DNA of 64,000 nt, from NCBI GenBank assembly GCA_937862815.1, contig CALMED010000006.1, positions 163,804 through 227,803 of the forward strand, written 5' to 3'. This document shows, in pieces, positions 7,134-14,824 of this stretch; position 1 is the first letter of the stretch; each line of letters starts with the position of its first letter. The position numbers and the translations under genes are program-made. The notes under the pieces are model-generated. The model was given only the letters and a program-made list of their open reading frames with translations. It did not search any database and had not been told where the DNA came from. The DNA is from an uncultured Chitinophagaceae bacterium (GTDB taxonomy: Bacteria; Bacteroidota; Bacteroidia; Chitinophagales; Chitinophagaceae).

Positions 7134-7175
7134 CAAAAAAAAGGTGCAACCACGTCTGAACGAGGATTGCACCTT
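7134..7175 (-). terminator. Intrinsic terminator, minus direction
   Basis: A perfect 9-bp stem, arms 7141-7149 and 7167-7175, is followed on the minus strand by eight T residues (complement of 7135-7142). It comes directly after the gene ending at 7180 and separates the first from the second minus-strand transcription unit. Confidence 0.8.
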
Positions 7176-7179
7176 ACGG

Positions 7180-7653
7180 TTACTTTTTCTTTTTGCGGGC
7201 CGCAGCTTTTTGTTGTTTTATAAAGGCTGCATTTACTTGCTCAGGCGTTAACCCTTCTTCTGCTAAAGAAGCAATTTGATCTTCTGTAAATTCAAAAATT
7301 TTAAGCTTTTCGTTATTGCGTTTTTTAGCAGTGCCCGACAGTGTGCTTTTTTTTGTTGTTACAATATTTTTAGAGTGAACAATGTACCCGCTTCTTATTT
7401 CAGCGAATTGGGGGTGTAAAATTATAATAATTAATGCAGAATAGGTATCGTCAAGTTTTACATCGCCTTTGTAACGTTTGCCGCTTACACGAATCCATTT
7501 ACACCTAACTGCATGTTGTTGTATTTGCACATGATCTAAAGCGTGCGATTTATTGCTTTTATAATGATCGCACACTTTTGCTGCAATCATACCTGTCCAC
7601 AAAAGAGGATACCTTTTTGAATCAATTGTAATTATGCCGCTCAACAAATTCAT
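7180..7653 (-). CDS. Hypothetical protein with basic tail
   Basis: 157 residues. The N-terminal 95 residues alternate strands and charged turns (GIITIDSKRYPLLWTGMIAA, SALIIIILHPQFAEI); the C-terminal part is helical (FTEDQIASLAEEGLTPEQV) and ends in KQQKAAARKKKK. The tail suggests DNA or RNA binding. ATGA overlap with the upstream gene. It is the last gene before the terminator at 7134-7175. Not recognised. Confidence 0.5.
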   Translation of the reverse strand: MNLLSGIITIDSKRYPLLWTGMIAAKVCDHYKSNKSHALDHVQIQQHAVRCKWIRVSGKRYKGDVKLDDTYSALIIIILHPQFAEIRSGYIVHSKNIVTTKKSTLSGTAKKRNNEKLKIFEFTEDQIASLAEEGLTPEQVNAAFIKQQKAAARKKKK

Positions 7654-7871
7654 ACTGCTAAATATTTATACTGGTAATAGCCGGGTATGTTTTGGCGCTT
7701 ACTAACGTCGGCCTTCTCCATACTGCGGCGCCACTGGCTGAGCCGGTGGGTTTTGTAAAACTGCTCGTCCATAGCCTTTAGCTCTTCAAACTCGTCGGGG
7801 CTTGCATTACTTAGTACAATACAAAGGGCTGCTGTCTTGTAAATGACTGATGCGTTTATTTCTTTAACCAT
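7650..7871 (-). CDS. Small hypothetical protein
   Basis: 73 residues, Tyr- and Lys-rich, no known motif. ATG 7871 follows the preceding stop by one base and its own stop overlaps the next start (ATGA). Unknown function. Confidence 0.45.
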   Translation of the reverse strand: MVKEINASVIYKTAALCIVLSNASPDEFEELKAMDEQFYKTHRLSQWRRSMEKADVSKRQNIPGYYQYKYLAV

Positions 7872-7872
7872 T

Positions 7873-8109
7873 TTAGCGGGACAGCCAGTTAAACCGGGCT
7901 TGTTCGGGTTTAGAAACGGGTTTAGGTTTATATACGAGGCGGTAGGAAGCTACCAGCATGTCTACCTTTTTTTCTGCCTGCAGGATGGCATGTTGCAGGA
8001 GCGCTGTGCGCTCTGTCTTCCAGCGGAGCTGCAGGCGCCGCATTTCCTGGACGGCCATTGCCAGTTCATGCAGCTGTACTTCGACGGATGTATTTTTTGC
8101 TTTACCCAT
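7873..8109 (-). CDS. Small helical hypothetical protein
   Basis: 78 residues from ATG 8109 (an upstream in-frame TTG at 8160 is less likely). Residues about 8-52 form one long amphipathic helix (LHELAMAVQEMRRLQLRWK), possibly coiled coil, and the tail is basic. Unknown function. Confidence 0.45.
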   Translation of the reverse strand: MGKAKNTSVEVQLHELAMAVQEMRRLQLRWKTERTALLQHAILQAEKKVDMLVASYRLVYKPKPVSKPEQARFNWLSR

Positions 8110-8243
8110 ACCATTTTTTTTAGAAGCATCGGCAGCCGGCACACCGGAAGCCCACCCCAAACAACACAGCCGGCCGCCTCCGCTTCTGAATTTTTTGGCC
8201 AGGCTGTAGATACAGCCCGGCGTATAAAACCTATGAAAAACAC

Positions 8244-8498
8244 CTACGTTTTGGGAGGCACCGCCTCCAGTTTTTTGAGCAATTCGTTTATGCTTTTCTT
8301 TTCGTCGAGCCAGTATTTAACCAGCTCTTTGTATTGGAATTCGCTTATAGGGCTTTCTCCCACCCTGTTGAGGGTGCGATCGAGTGTATTGTTATCGGAC
8401 ACAAGTGCCCGTTTTATGAGGTAGAGTTCTCTTTCGGAAAACTCAATTTTACGCTGGGATGATGACGGGCCTGGCATAGGACATTTGGTTAACTTCAT
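8244..8498 (-). CDS. Small charged hypothetical protein
   Basis: 84 residues, with a charged helical body (KIEFSERELYLIKRALVSDN, then YWLDEKKSINELLKKLE). It overlaps the upstream gene by 50 bp from ATG 8498; the in-frame ATG at 8477 would shorten the overlap. No family recognised. Confidence 0.45.
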   Translation of the reverse strand: MKLTKCPMPGPSSSQRKIEFSERELYLIKRALVSDNNTLDRTLNRVGESPISEFQYKELVKYWLDEKKSINELLKKLEAVPPKT

Positions 8499-8667
8499 TA
8501 AGCATGGCCTTTACCTGGAAGCCGATGTATTGCCACTCGTATTTTTCGAACTGCTGCACCAGGAAGTTGAACTCGCTTTCGGAGCAGGAGTCGTACTCCT
8601 GGTCAAGCCGGTGGAGGTAGTGCAGCATCATTTTGTGACAAAACTCTTTACGGGAGGGCTTATTCAT
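8449..8667 (-). CDS. Small hypothetical protein
   Basis: 72 residues, His/Tyr/Glu-rich and helical (FCHKMMLHYLHRLDQEYD). ATGA overlap with the HTH gene upstream indicates coupled translation. Unknown function. Confidence 0.45.
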   Translation of the reverse strand: MNKPSRKEFCHKMMLHYLHRLDQEYDSCSESEFNFLVQQFEKYEWQYIGFQVKAMLNEVNQMSYARPVIIPA

Positions 8668-9041
8668 ATGGCTTTGCTTTTAAATTTGGCGTGCAGGGCT
8701 ATTACGGGTGTTTGCACCCGGGTGGCCTGCAGGAAGGTTTTGAGGTTGGCTACGGTAACCAGGTGATCTTTACCGGGCTTGCTGGCAATGAGTTTGCCGG
8801 CCCGGATCCAGTCGCCTACGGTTTCGCGGGCAACGCCAGTGAGTTCTGCCACCTGGTCTGTGGTGAGGCATTGCACCTGGTCAAAAAAATAGGAGGGCAG
8901 AATTTGCGGGAGCGCCTTCTGCACCTCCTGGCACACTAACCCATGAAGCTCGTCGGGACGAAGGGGCACCGTAGCGGGTACGGGTACACATGGGTTACAT
9001 GTTGTATTGGGTTTGAAACGGGGCTTGGTTGACTTTCTCAT
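8664..9041 (-). CDS. Excisionase/MerR-type HTH DNA-binding protein
   Basis: 125 residues. Residues about 57-105 read QCLTTDQVAELTGVARETV, then DWIRAGKLIASKPGKDHLVT, the classical HTH_17/excisionase winged-helix layout (a recognition helix after TGVARETV, a wing with GKLIASKPG). The N-terminal third is Pro-rich. It is the first gene of the leftward unit, divergent from the repressor at 9360-9785, so it holds the position of an early regulator or Xis. No integrase is present in the window to pair with it. Confidence 0.7.
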   Translation of the reverse strand: MRKSTKPRFKPNTTCNPCVPVPATVPLRPDELHGLVCQEVQKALPQILPSYFFDQVQCLTTDQVAELTGVARETVGDWIRAGKLIASKPGKDHLVTVANLKTFLQATRVQTPVIALHAKFKSKAI

Positions 9042-9121
9042 ACCTTAACAAAATTTTGGCGGCAACTGCCACAAATGAGGTATTGCAGATACGCCTTTTT
9101 TTTTGCTACCTTTCGGGGTTA

Positions 9122-9157
9122 TAAAAAAGGCCCATCCCGTTTGCGGCGGGATGAGCC
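9122..9157 (-). terminator. Intrinsic terminator upstream of the leftward operon
   Basis: Arms 9129-9139 and 9147-9157 form an 11-bp stem with one mismatch and a 7-nt loop. On the minus strand it is followed by six T residues (complement of 9123-9128). It lies about 80 bp before the ATG of the HTH gene at 9041, so transcripts starting in the divergent promoter region must pass it. It could end a short leader RNA or act as an antitermination point. Confidence 0.65.
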
Positions 9158-9327
9158 AGGTAAGAGGTTGAGACTTGGCGACGAAACCAGTTTGCTCAAT
9201 TATTGGGGCGGCGCAGACGCATGTTAGGCCATGCCCCAATTCGTTTATGTGTTGTGTGCGTGCTGAAAGAACTGCTGATTTCGTCTTTGTCAGGGCCTCT
9301 TACCGGCTTGACAGGACAAAATAAGTG

Positions 9328-9357
9328 GACATTTTTCAAATTAACAAGACATTTTTC
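9328..9357 (+). promoter_or_regulatory. Direct repeats before the repressor gene, operator candidate
   Basis: GACATTTTTC occurs at 9328-9337 and again at 9348-9357, exactly 20 bp (two helical turns) apart, ending 3 bases before the repressor ATG. A partial copy (GACAAAA) lies at 9314-9320. The rest of the 9042-9359 gap holds the terminator at 9122-9157; no exact TAnnTTTG box with a TTTG -33 partner was found there. Confidence 0.45.
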
Positions 9358-9359
9358 TA

Positions 9360-9785
9360 ATGCCCAAAAATTTAGACGACATACAACAAATAGACCGATT
9401 AATTGAATATTTTAAGACCAAAAAGATCTTAACACATAAGAATATTGAAAATTTCATGGGTTTTGGTGGAGGTTTTATAAATAAAGTCAAACAACGTAAC
9501 GGAAATTTGTCTTCACGAGTTTTAAGTGCTGTGATAGACAAATGCCCTGATTTAAACCCCGAATGGCTGTTATACGGCCAGGGGAGCATGCTCCGCGCCG
9601 ACACCTTACCACCTGCCCTACCGCCTACACCTACACCTACCAAGCTAACCAATGAAGCCCTGCTAATGGACCTACTGGAACGAGTCCAGCGACTTGAACG
9701 CCAGATGGATCAATTACAAATGAAATACGGGGTTTCAGCATACGCTGAAACCGAGGGAAACGTCACCGGCACCCACGGCATCTAA
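9360..9785 (+). CDS. CI-like phage repressor with HTH
   Basis: 141 residues. Residues about 12-65 form a helix-turn-helix of the type found in Bacteroidota prophage repressors (LIEYFKTKKILTHKNIENFM, then GGGFINKVKQRNGNLSSRVL, ending NPEWLLYGQGSM, the usual end of this domain). A Pro/Thr-rich linker is followed by a coiled-coil-like helix (LMDLLERVQRLERQMDQLQM), which may dimerise. There is no LexA-type protease domain. It is transcribed away from the minus-strand gene cluster, the usual lysogeny-switch arrangement, with direct repeats just before its ATG. Confidence 0.75.
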   Translation: MPKNLDDIQQIDRLIEYFKTKKILTHKNIENFMGFGGGFINKVKQRNGNLSSRVLSAVIDKCPDLNPEWLLYGQGSMLRADTLPPALPPTPTPTKLTNEALLMDLLERVQRLERQMDQLQMKYGVSAYAETEGNVTGTHGI

Positions 9786-9915
9786 AAGTGGTGTGGGTGC
9801 GTGCAGGAGGGCGGTGAAAAACCTTACCAGTTATGTATTTTAACAGAGAAAGCTTCCAAAAACCATAAATACATTGTAAACTTGCTAGGTAACGACGAAA
9901 CCTAATTACAAACCC

Positions 9916-10164
9916 ATGACACAGATGAACTTAGAGCTTACCGGGATTTTTGTACAAGACCCGCAAAGCAAGGGTTATACAGCCTTTTTTGCACAATTGC
10001 CAAACATTATTGCCGAAGGCGATAATGAAGAAGATGCTTTAAACAATTTAGTAGACACTGTTAGGGAGGTATTTCAACACCTTAGCGAAAGTGAAACAAC
10101 AACTTTGGGGCATACGCCCACCAATCAGTTTAAAACCAAACAATTTAACTTCACTATGGCATGA
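9916..10164 (+). CDS. HicB-like antitoxin
   Basis: 82 residues. The core (GYTAFFAQLPNIIAEGDNEE, then DALNNLVDTVREVF) is the HicB partial RNase-H-like fold: a first strand, the AFFAQLPNIIAEG turn, then a helix. It has no added C-terminal HTH, so it belongs to the short HicB class. It overlaps the next gene by 4 bp (ATGA). Locally AT-rich compared with the core genome. Confidence 0.65.
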   Translation: MTQMNLELTGIFVQDPQSKGYTAFFAQLPNIIAEGDNEEDALNNLVDTVREVFQHLSESETTTLGHTPTNQFKTKQFNFTMA

Positions 10165-10448
10165 CCAGAGCTGATTTATTTGACTGGCTCCTTGCACACA
10201 AGTGCACTATTGAGCCGCTTTCTGAAAACACCAGGGGCAATACAGTAAAAATAAAAAGCCCTCGTAGCAACAGTTATATTTTTTACAACACCCCCATTGA
10301 CGACACCCCGCTTAAGTGTTATTCAGTTTGCCACATTTGTAAAAGACTGTATGTACCAATACCCAAACCATGTGAGCACATGGAAGAAGTGGCAAACCAT
10401 GTGGAAAAAAACCACTACCCTCACAATAGCAATAAGGGAAAAAAATAG
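10161..10448 (+). CDS. HicA-like partner protein
   Basis: 95 residues, coupled to the HicB-like gene. The layout (an N-terminal helix TRADLFDWLLAHKCTIE, strands VKIKSPRSNSYIFYNTPI, then a helix with HICKRLYVPIP) fits the dsRBD-like HicA fold. The usual GSH-type catalytic His of HicA mRNA interferases is not visible in the central strands, and there is an extra Cys/His-rich C-terminal tail (CEHMEEVANHVEKNHYPHN). It may be a divergent toxin, a non-toxic relative, or a different HicB partner family. Confidence 0.45.
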   Translation: MTRADLFDWLLAHKCTIEPLSENTRGNTVKIKSPRSNSYIFYNTPIDDTPLKCYSVCHICKRLYVPIPKPCEHMEEVANHVEKNHYPHNSNKGKK

Positions 10449-10485
10449 CCAAAAACGTAGCCAGACAGCCTGAAAGACAACACTA

Positions 10486-10522
10486 GTAAGGGTTTCGCCG
10501 ATCGTGTCGGGATCACCCTTAC
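10486..10522. repeat. Inverted repeat at the element/core border
   Basis: GTAAGGGT (10486-10493) and ACCCTTAC (10515-10522) are perfect inverted copies around a 21-bp centre. The repeat lies between the last accessory gene (10448) and the ung terminator, exactly where gene content switches to core functions. It could be an attachment-site core or simply a transcript hairpin; the left end of the element is not in the window for comparison. Confidence 0.35.
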
Positions 10523-10523
10523 G

Positions 10524-10546
10524 AGCCCTTTACCAAGGGCTTTTTT
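10524..10546 (+). terminator. Intrinsic terminator after the HicBA-like pair
   Basis: Arms 10524-10530 and 10535-10541 (7 bp, loop TACC) are followed by a run of T residues (10541-10546). It ends plus-strand transcription from the accessory region just before ung. Confidence 0.75.
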
Positions 10547-10573
10547 ATTTACCTTCAATCCAAAGCAACCGGC

Positions 10574-11251
10574 ATGGATGTACAGATCGAAAGCAGTTGG
10601 AAAGCAGTGCTCCGCCAGGAATTCACCAAGCCGTATTTCCAGCAGATCGTTGCCCTCCTGAAGACGGAAAAAGCCCAGGGCAAGACCATCTATCCGCCGG
10701 GGCCGCTCCTCTTCAACGCCTTTGCACAAACCCCTTTCGATGCCGTTAAAGTGGTGATCCTGGGGCAGGATCCCTACCACGGGCCCGGCCAGGCACACGG
10801 GCTTTGCTTTTCCGTGCCCGAAAGTGTGGCCCCTCCCCCTTCACTCATGAACATTTTCAAGGAAATTGAATCTGACATCGGTGTGGGCATGCCCGCCCGT
10901 TACGGCAATCTTACGCATTGGGCACAGCAGGGCGTGTTGCTGCTCAACGCTTTTCTCTCCGTGCGGGCCAACGAACCGGCCAGCCATTCAAAAATTGGTT
11001 GGGAAACCTTCACCAACCAGGTGATTGCCATCCTATCGGAAAAAAAACAAGGCGTGGTGTTCCTGCTCTGGGGCAGGTTTGCCCAGGAAAAACAGGCGCT
11101 GATTGACGAGACGCGCCACTTCGTACTTAAGGCGGCCCACCCATCCCCCTTCAGTGCCGACAAAGGGTTTTTCGGCTGCCGGCATTTTTCAAAAACAAAC
11201 GAACTGCTGGTGCAACAGGGGTTTGCTCCCATTGACTGGAAACTGCCATGA
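10574..11251 (+). CDS. ung: Uracil-DNA glycosylase
   Basis: 225 residues, full family length. It removes uracil from DNA as the first step of base excision repair in the cytoplasm. The water-activating motif GQDPYHG is at 64-70 (catalytic Asp66) and the DNA-intercalation motif HPSPFSA starts at His189. A middle segment NLTHWAQQGVLLLNAFLSVR is also typical. It overlaps plsC by 4 bp (ATGA), so the two are translated together. Assignment is secure. Confidence 0.97.
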   Translation: MDVQIESSWKAVLRQEFTKPYFQQIVALLKTEKAQGKTIYPPGPLLFNAFAQTPFDAVKVVILGQDPYHGPGQAHGLCFSVPESVAPPPSLMNIFKEIESDIGVGMPARYGNLTHWAQQGVLLLNAFLSVRANEPASHSKIGWETFTNQVIAILSEKKQGVVFLLWGRFAQEKQALIDETRHFVLKAAHPSPFSADKGFFGCRHFSKTNELLVQQGFAPIDWKLP

Positions 11252-12012
11252 AACTTCTCAAAGACATACTAGCCCGGTTGTTTGCCCTGTGGGCGCTCTT
11301 GTGGTTTGTTGCCACCATGCTGCTCATCCTGTTACCTACCTGGGTAATGGGCCTGTTGCCGGAACCCACCCGCACCCGGTGGTTCATTGGCCTGTCGCGG
11401 ATCTGGATGGGCATCTTCCTGCCGCTGGCCGGCGTTCGCCTGCGCATTACAGGCCGCGAACATTTTAAAAAAGGCCAGAATTACGTGGTGGTTTGCAACC
11501 ACAATTCCTTCATGGATGTACCGGTAACCTCGCCTGGTATTCCGGGTGGAAATAAGACCATTGCAAAAATTGAGATGGCCCGCATCCCCCTGTTTGGGCT
11601 TATTTACCGGCGGGGATCGGTACTGGTGGATCGCAAAAGCGAAGAAAGCCGTATGCGCAGCTACGCCTACATGAAAGAAGTGCTGGCCATGGGACTGCAC
11701 ATGTGCATCTACCCGGAGGGAACCCGCAACCGCACCCCCCACCCGTTGAAAGAATTCAAAGATGGAGCTTTCCGGTTGGCCATTGAAACACAAAAGCCCA
11801 TTATTCCCGCCGTTTTATTCCGCACCAAACAGGTATTGCCGCAGCACAGGTTTTTTTATTTCTGGCCGGGGCCCATCGAAATGCATTTTCTACCTCCCGT
11901 TGAAACAGCTGGTCTCATACCGGATCATACCAAAGAGCTGAAAGAAAAAATATTCGCACAGATGTGGTCATTTATTGAAAACAGTAAAGCCGATCAGCGG
12001 GGCAGGTTGTAG
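11248..12012 (+). CDS. 1-acyl-sn-glycerol-3-phosphate acyltransferase (PlsC family)
   Basis: 254 residues. The family transfers an acyl chain to lysophosphatidic acid to make phosphatidic acid at the inner membrane. The H(X)4D motif is NHNSFMD (His85, Asp90) and the substrate motif is YPEGTR (EGTR 157-160). Residues about 10-35 and 45-65 are hydrophobic membrane anchors. It is coupled to ung and converges with the lptD-like gene, overlapping it by 19 bp. Exact acyl or acceptor specificity cannot be read; other lyso-lipids are possible. Confidence 0.92.
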   Translation: MKLLKDILARLFALWALLWFVATMLLILLPTWVMGLLPEPTRTRWFIGLSRIWMGIFLPLAGVRLRITGREHFKKGQNYVVVCNHNSFMDVPVTSPGIPGGNKTIAKIEMARIPLFGLIYRRGSVLVDRKSEESRMRSYAYMKEVLAMGLHMCIYPEGTRNRTPHPLKEFKDGAFRLAIETQKPIIPAVLFRTKQVLPQHRFFYFWPGPIEMHFLPPVETAGLIPDHTKELKEKIFAQMWSFIENSKADQRGRL

Positions 12013-14741
12013 AAGAAACGGGAGCGGTTGATGCGCAGGTCCCGCAGCAGGCTCGACTTGGGACTGATGGAAATATTAAACGTACGGAAAATGCCCACGG
12101 GCGTTACATTCAGGGCCAGTTGCCAGCAGTGCAGGTCGCGGGAGATGGACGTGGTGAGAAACTGCAATTTGGCGGTCTGGATATCAAACATTCCCTGTGC
12201 CTGGATCTTCCATTTTTCGGTGAGGTTAAAATCGCCGCTGAAATTAAGCGATTGGGTGAGCACAGTTGTGAAGCCCGAATAATCGGGTTTCAACTGGCGG
12301 GTCAGGTTCAGGGCATAGCCCAGGTTCACACTCCAGGGAATGTTAAAGTCGGCAAACTCGGCATTGTTGCGGATCATCCCCATTTCACGGCTCCGTTCAT
12401 CGTTTTCGCCGCCCTGGTCTCGCAGCATGCGTTGTTTTTCTTTTTCCTTGCTTTCGTCTTTGGGTTTGCTGGTGAACTGGGTACTGAGCGAGATGAAACC
12501 GCCGGTAAAAATGCCGGGTGAAAACTTCCCGCCCTGCCAGGTATATTGCTGCAGGCGGCGGCCCCGTTCATCCTGCTGGTAGGGTGATACATTGGCGTTG
12601 GCCGTAAGACTGATCTTTTCAAATAGGTTGCTGCGGAAATAGAAGTTAAAATCAGACAGCGCAAAGGAATCGGCCAGCAGGTTGTAACCGGTGCTCATGC
12701 CAAAGCCGTCCACCAGCCGCACTTTTTTGAGGCCGGATTCGGACGTGTCTTTTTTACTGCGCACTTTCATCTCCAGGTTGTTGTCGAGCGTAAGGCTCAC
12801 AAAGCCGGAGCGCCCTTCACTGAAGCCACCGAACATGGATCCTTCAAACTTATTGAAGCGGAAACGGTTGCCCAGCGAGTCTACCTGGGTTTCATACCAC
12901 TGGTCGCGGGCCAGGTCTGGGCGGTAACTCAGTCCAACCGTAGGGCGTACCACGTGCCGGATGGCCTGCACCCCGGATTTCCGTTTAAAGTTCATGGTGC
13001 CAAACAACGCCGTACTGAAGTTGAGTCCCAGGCTAACCTGCTGGCCACGGAAAAAACCTTTTGTAACCAGGGTGTCCACTTTTCGGTCGGCCGCATTCCA
13101 CCTGCGCTCAAAGGTCTGCGCATACCACACTTCGTCGAAGCTGATGGCCGGCCCTACCTGCAGCGGTCCGAGCGGCGGAAGCGAAAGCTGTATGGGTATG
13201 CTGTGGCGGGCACCCCATTGAAATGTATCAATCAGCTGCCGCAGGCTGAAGGCGGAGTCAAAGAATGAAAACTGGTTGCGGAAGTTGCCAAGATATCCTA
13301 CCCCCAGTTTTTCGTACCAGCGGGGTGCGCCCACGAGTGTTTTGCGTTGAAAGGGATAAATGGTATTGACCGTAAAACCCACATCGGGCAGGCTCACATT
13401 ATAGACCCGGTTGAGGGTATTCTGGTTGTGGTTGGCACTTACCGTGAGGTTAAACGGTTTACCGGCCCACATTTTCTGGTAAGCGATGGAGGAGTTGAGG
13501 TTGTTTTGGAAATTTTGCTGAGCGTCGTTAGGGAAAAACTGGTTGAACAGGCTGGTGGCGAGGTTCACACTTGCGCTGAAGGTTTGACCGGGCCGCGCCT
13601 TTCCGTCCACACTGTGGTTCCACCGGATGGCGAAGTTACGGCTGGGGGGACGATAGTCGGGGTCCCCTTTAAACCCGATCTGGTTATTCATGTAACTGAT
13701 GTTGAAGCCGCCGTTGTACCGGTACCGTTTCCGGTAGGTGGGCGTGAGGAACAGGTTCCATGAGCCGTAGGAGTACAGATTGGCCCGGACGGTGGCATCC
13801 CAGTATTCGCCAAAGGTTTTATAGTATCCCAAACCCTCTATACCAAAGCCCAGCTGATCGTTCACCACCGGCTGCGGCGCCAGTATGCCGGTTCGACGAC
13901 CGGTTTTCATGGGAAAGAGCCCGAAGGGCAAACCAACGGGAATGGGGACGCCTTCAAATTCGGGACGTACAAAGCCGGTAACCGCCAGTTTTTCGCTGAT
14001 GAATTTCACCTTTTTGGTACGGAAGGCAAAATGAGGTGTATCATAATTACAGGAGGTAAAACGCGCCCTTTCGGCGAAGAACGTCTGCGGGTCAATGCGT
14101 TTCACTTTTTCGCCGTAGATGAACATCTCCCCTTCCTGCGTGTAGGTGCCGATGGTGAGACCCCGCTGGGTTTTGAAGTTGTAGCGGATGGTATCGCTGG
14201 TAAAGGCACTTTCCCCTTGTTTGAAAGCGGGCACTCCCTCCCGGTTGCCGGCCGAATCAAGTACCGAATAAGCCGTGAGAATCTGCGTAGGCTGATCGAG
14301 GCGGATGACAAATGCTTCCAGGCTGATGTCTTTATAGGAAACCTGTGCCTGGTTGTAGAGGTAAATTTTTTCACCCGGTATATCGAGCACCATCGAATCC
14401 TCCGCAACAAATTCAACCGGCGCATCCAGGGAGTCGCGGGATACCCGCAACGAAAAGGTATCCACCCGTTGGCGCAGCGAATCGGTGGGCCGCAGGGTAT
14501 CTTTTCCCGGGGCAGTACCACCATCAGCCGGCCGGGCGTTGCGTTGCTGCGATGGGCGCTGGCGGTTAGCCGGCACATCCAGTGCAGGCAATGTATCGTG
14601 GTGAGAAACTGTTAAGGGAACAATAAATCGTTGCGGTGAACCTGTGTCATAACCGCCATGGGCCGTTATTTCCAACAACAGAAACGCTGCTGCTATGGGC
14701 AGCAATAGATATTTATAGCTAACTTTGTTGGCGGTGGGCAT
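11994..14741 (-). CDS. lptD: LptD-like outer-membrane LPS/solvent-tolerance protein
   Basis: 915 residues. A signal anchor (YLLLPIAAAFLLLEI) is followed by a low-complexity Pro/Arg/Asp linker to about residue 105, an OstA-type beta-jelly-roll region (about 105-260, for example DSMVLDIPGEKIYLYN) and a long beta-barrel domain (about 270-915) of alternating aromatic strands ending in the C-terminal NRSRFFYNLPR. LptD proteins place LPS in the outer leaflet of the outer membrane. It diverges from the amidase gene, and an OstA-like periplasmic protein lies at 16887-18656. The LPS role follows the family; the Bacteroidota form is larger at the N-terminus than the enterobacterial one. Confidence 0.88.
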   Translation of the reverse strand: MPTANKVSYKYLLLPIAAAFLLLEITAHGGYDTGSPQRFIVPLTVSHHDTLPALDVPANRQRPSQQRNARPADGGTAPGKDTLRPTDSLRQRVDTFSLRVSRDSLDAPVEFVAEDSMVLDIPGEKIYLYNQAQVSYKDISLEAFVIRLDQPTQILTAYSVLDSAGNREGVPAFKQGESAFTSDTIRYNFKTQRGLTIGTYTQEGEMFIYGEKVKRIDPQTFFAERARFTSCNYDTPHFAFRTKKVKFISEKLAVTGFVRPEFEGVPIPVGLPFGLFPMKTGRRTGILAPQPVVNDQLGFGIEGLGYYKTFGEYWDATVRANLYSYGSWNLFLTPTYRKRYRYNGGFNISYMNNQIGFKGDPDYRPPSRNFAIRWNHSVDGKARPGQTFSASVNLATSLFNQFFPNDAQQNFQNNLNSSIAYQKMWAGKPFNLTVSANHNQNTLNRVYNVSLPDVGFTVNTIYPFQRKTLVGAPRWYEKLGVGYLGNFRNQFSFFDSAFSLRQLIDTFQWGARHSIPIQLSLPPLGPLQVGPAISFDEVWYAQTFERRWNAADRKVDTLVTKGFFRGQQVSLGLNFSTALFGTMNFKRKSGVQAIRHVVRPTVGLSYRPDLARDQWYETQVDSLGNRFRFNKFEGSMFGGFSEGRSGFVSLTLDNNLEMKVRSKKDTSESGLKKVRLVDGFGMSTGYNLLADSFALSDFNFYFRSNLFEKISLTANANVSPYQQDERGRRLQQYTWQGGKFSPGIFTGGFISLSTQFTSKPKDESKEKEKQRMLRDQGGENDERSREMGMIRNNAEFADFNIPWSVNLGYALNLTRQLKPDYSGFTTVLTQSLNFSGDFNLTEKWKIQAQGMFDIQTAKLQFLTTSISRDLHCWQLALNVTPVGIFRTFNISISPKSSLLRDLRINRSRFFYNLPR

Positions 14742-14754
14742 GGTGCAATGGGGG

Positions 14755-14762
14755 CAAAAATA
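14755..14762 (-). promoter_or_regulatory. Bacteroidota -7 box before the lptD-like gene
   Basis: On the minus strand the octamer TATTTTTG matches TAnnTTTG and ends 13 bp before the ATG at 14741. No clear TTTG -33 partner was seen, so this is a partial match. Confidence 0.4.
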
Positions 14763-14824
14763 GCCACTTATGTATTATCGCAGCTGAATCGTTCCATTTC
14801 CGCCAATTGAAAATCTTTTATACC

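Noticed and set aside
9045..9239. 64-residue minus-strand frame in the regulatory gap
   Set aside because: It runs through the hairpin and T run of the terminator at 9122-9157 and has no family sequence.
9731..9752. 9-bp perfect inverted repeat at the end of the repressor gene, considered as an attachment site
   Set aside because: It lies inside the coding sequence, has no T run and no second copy in the window.
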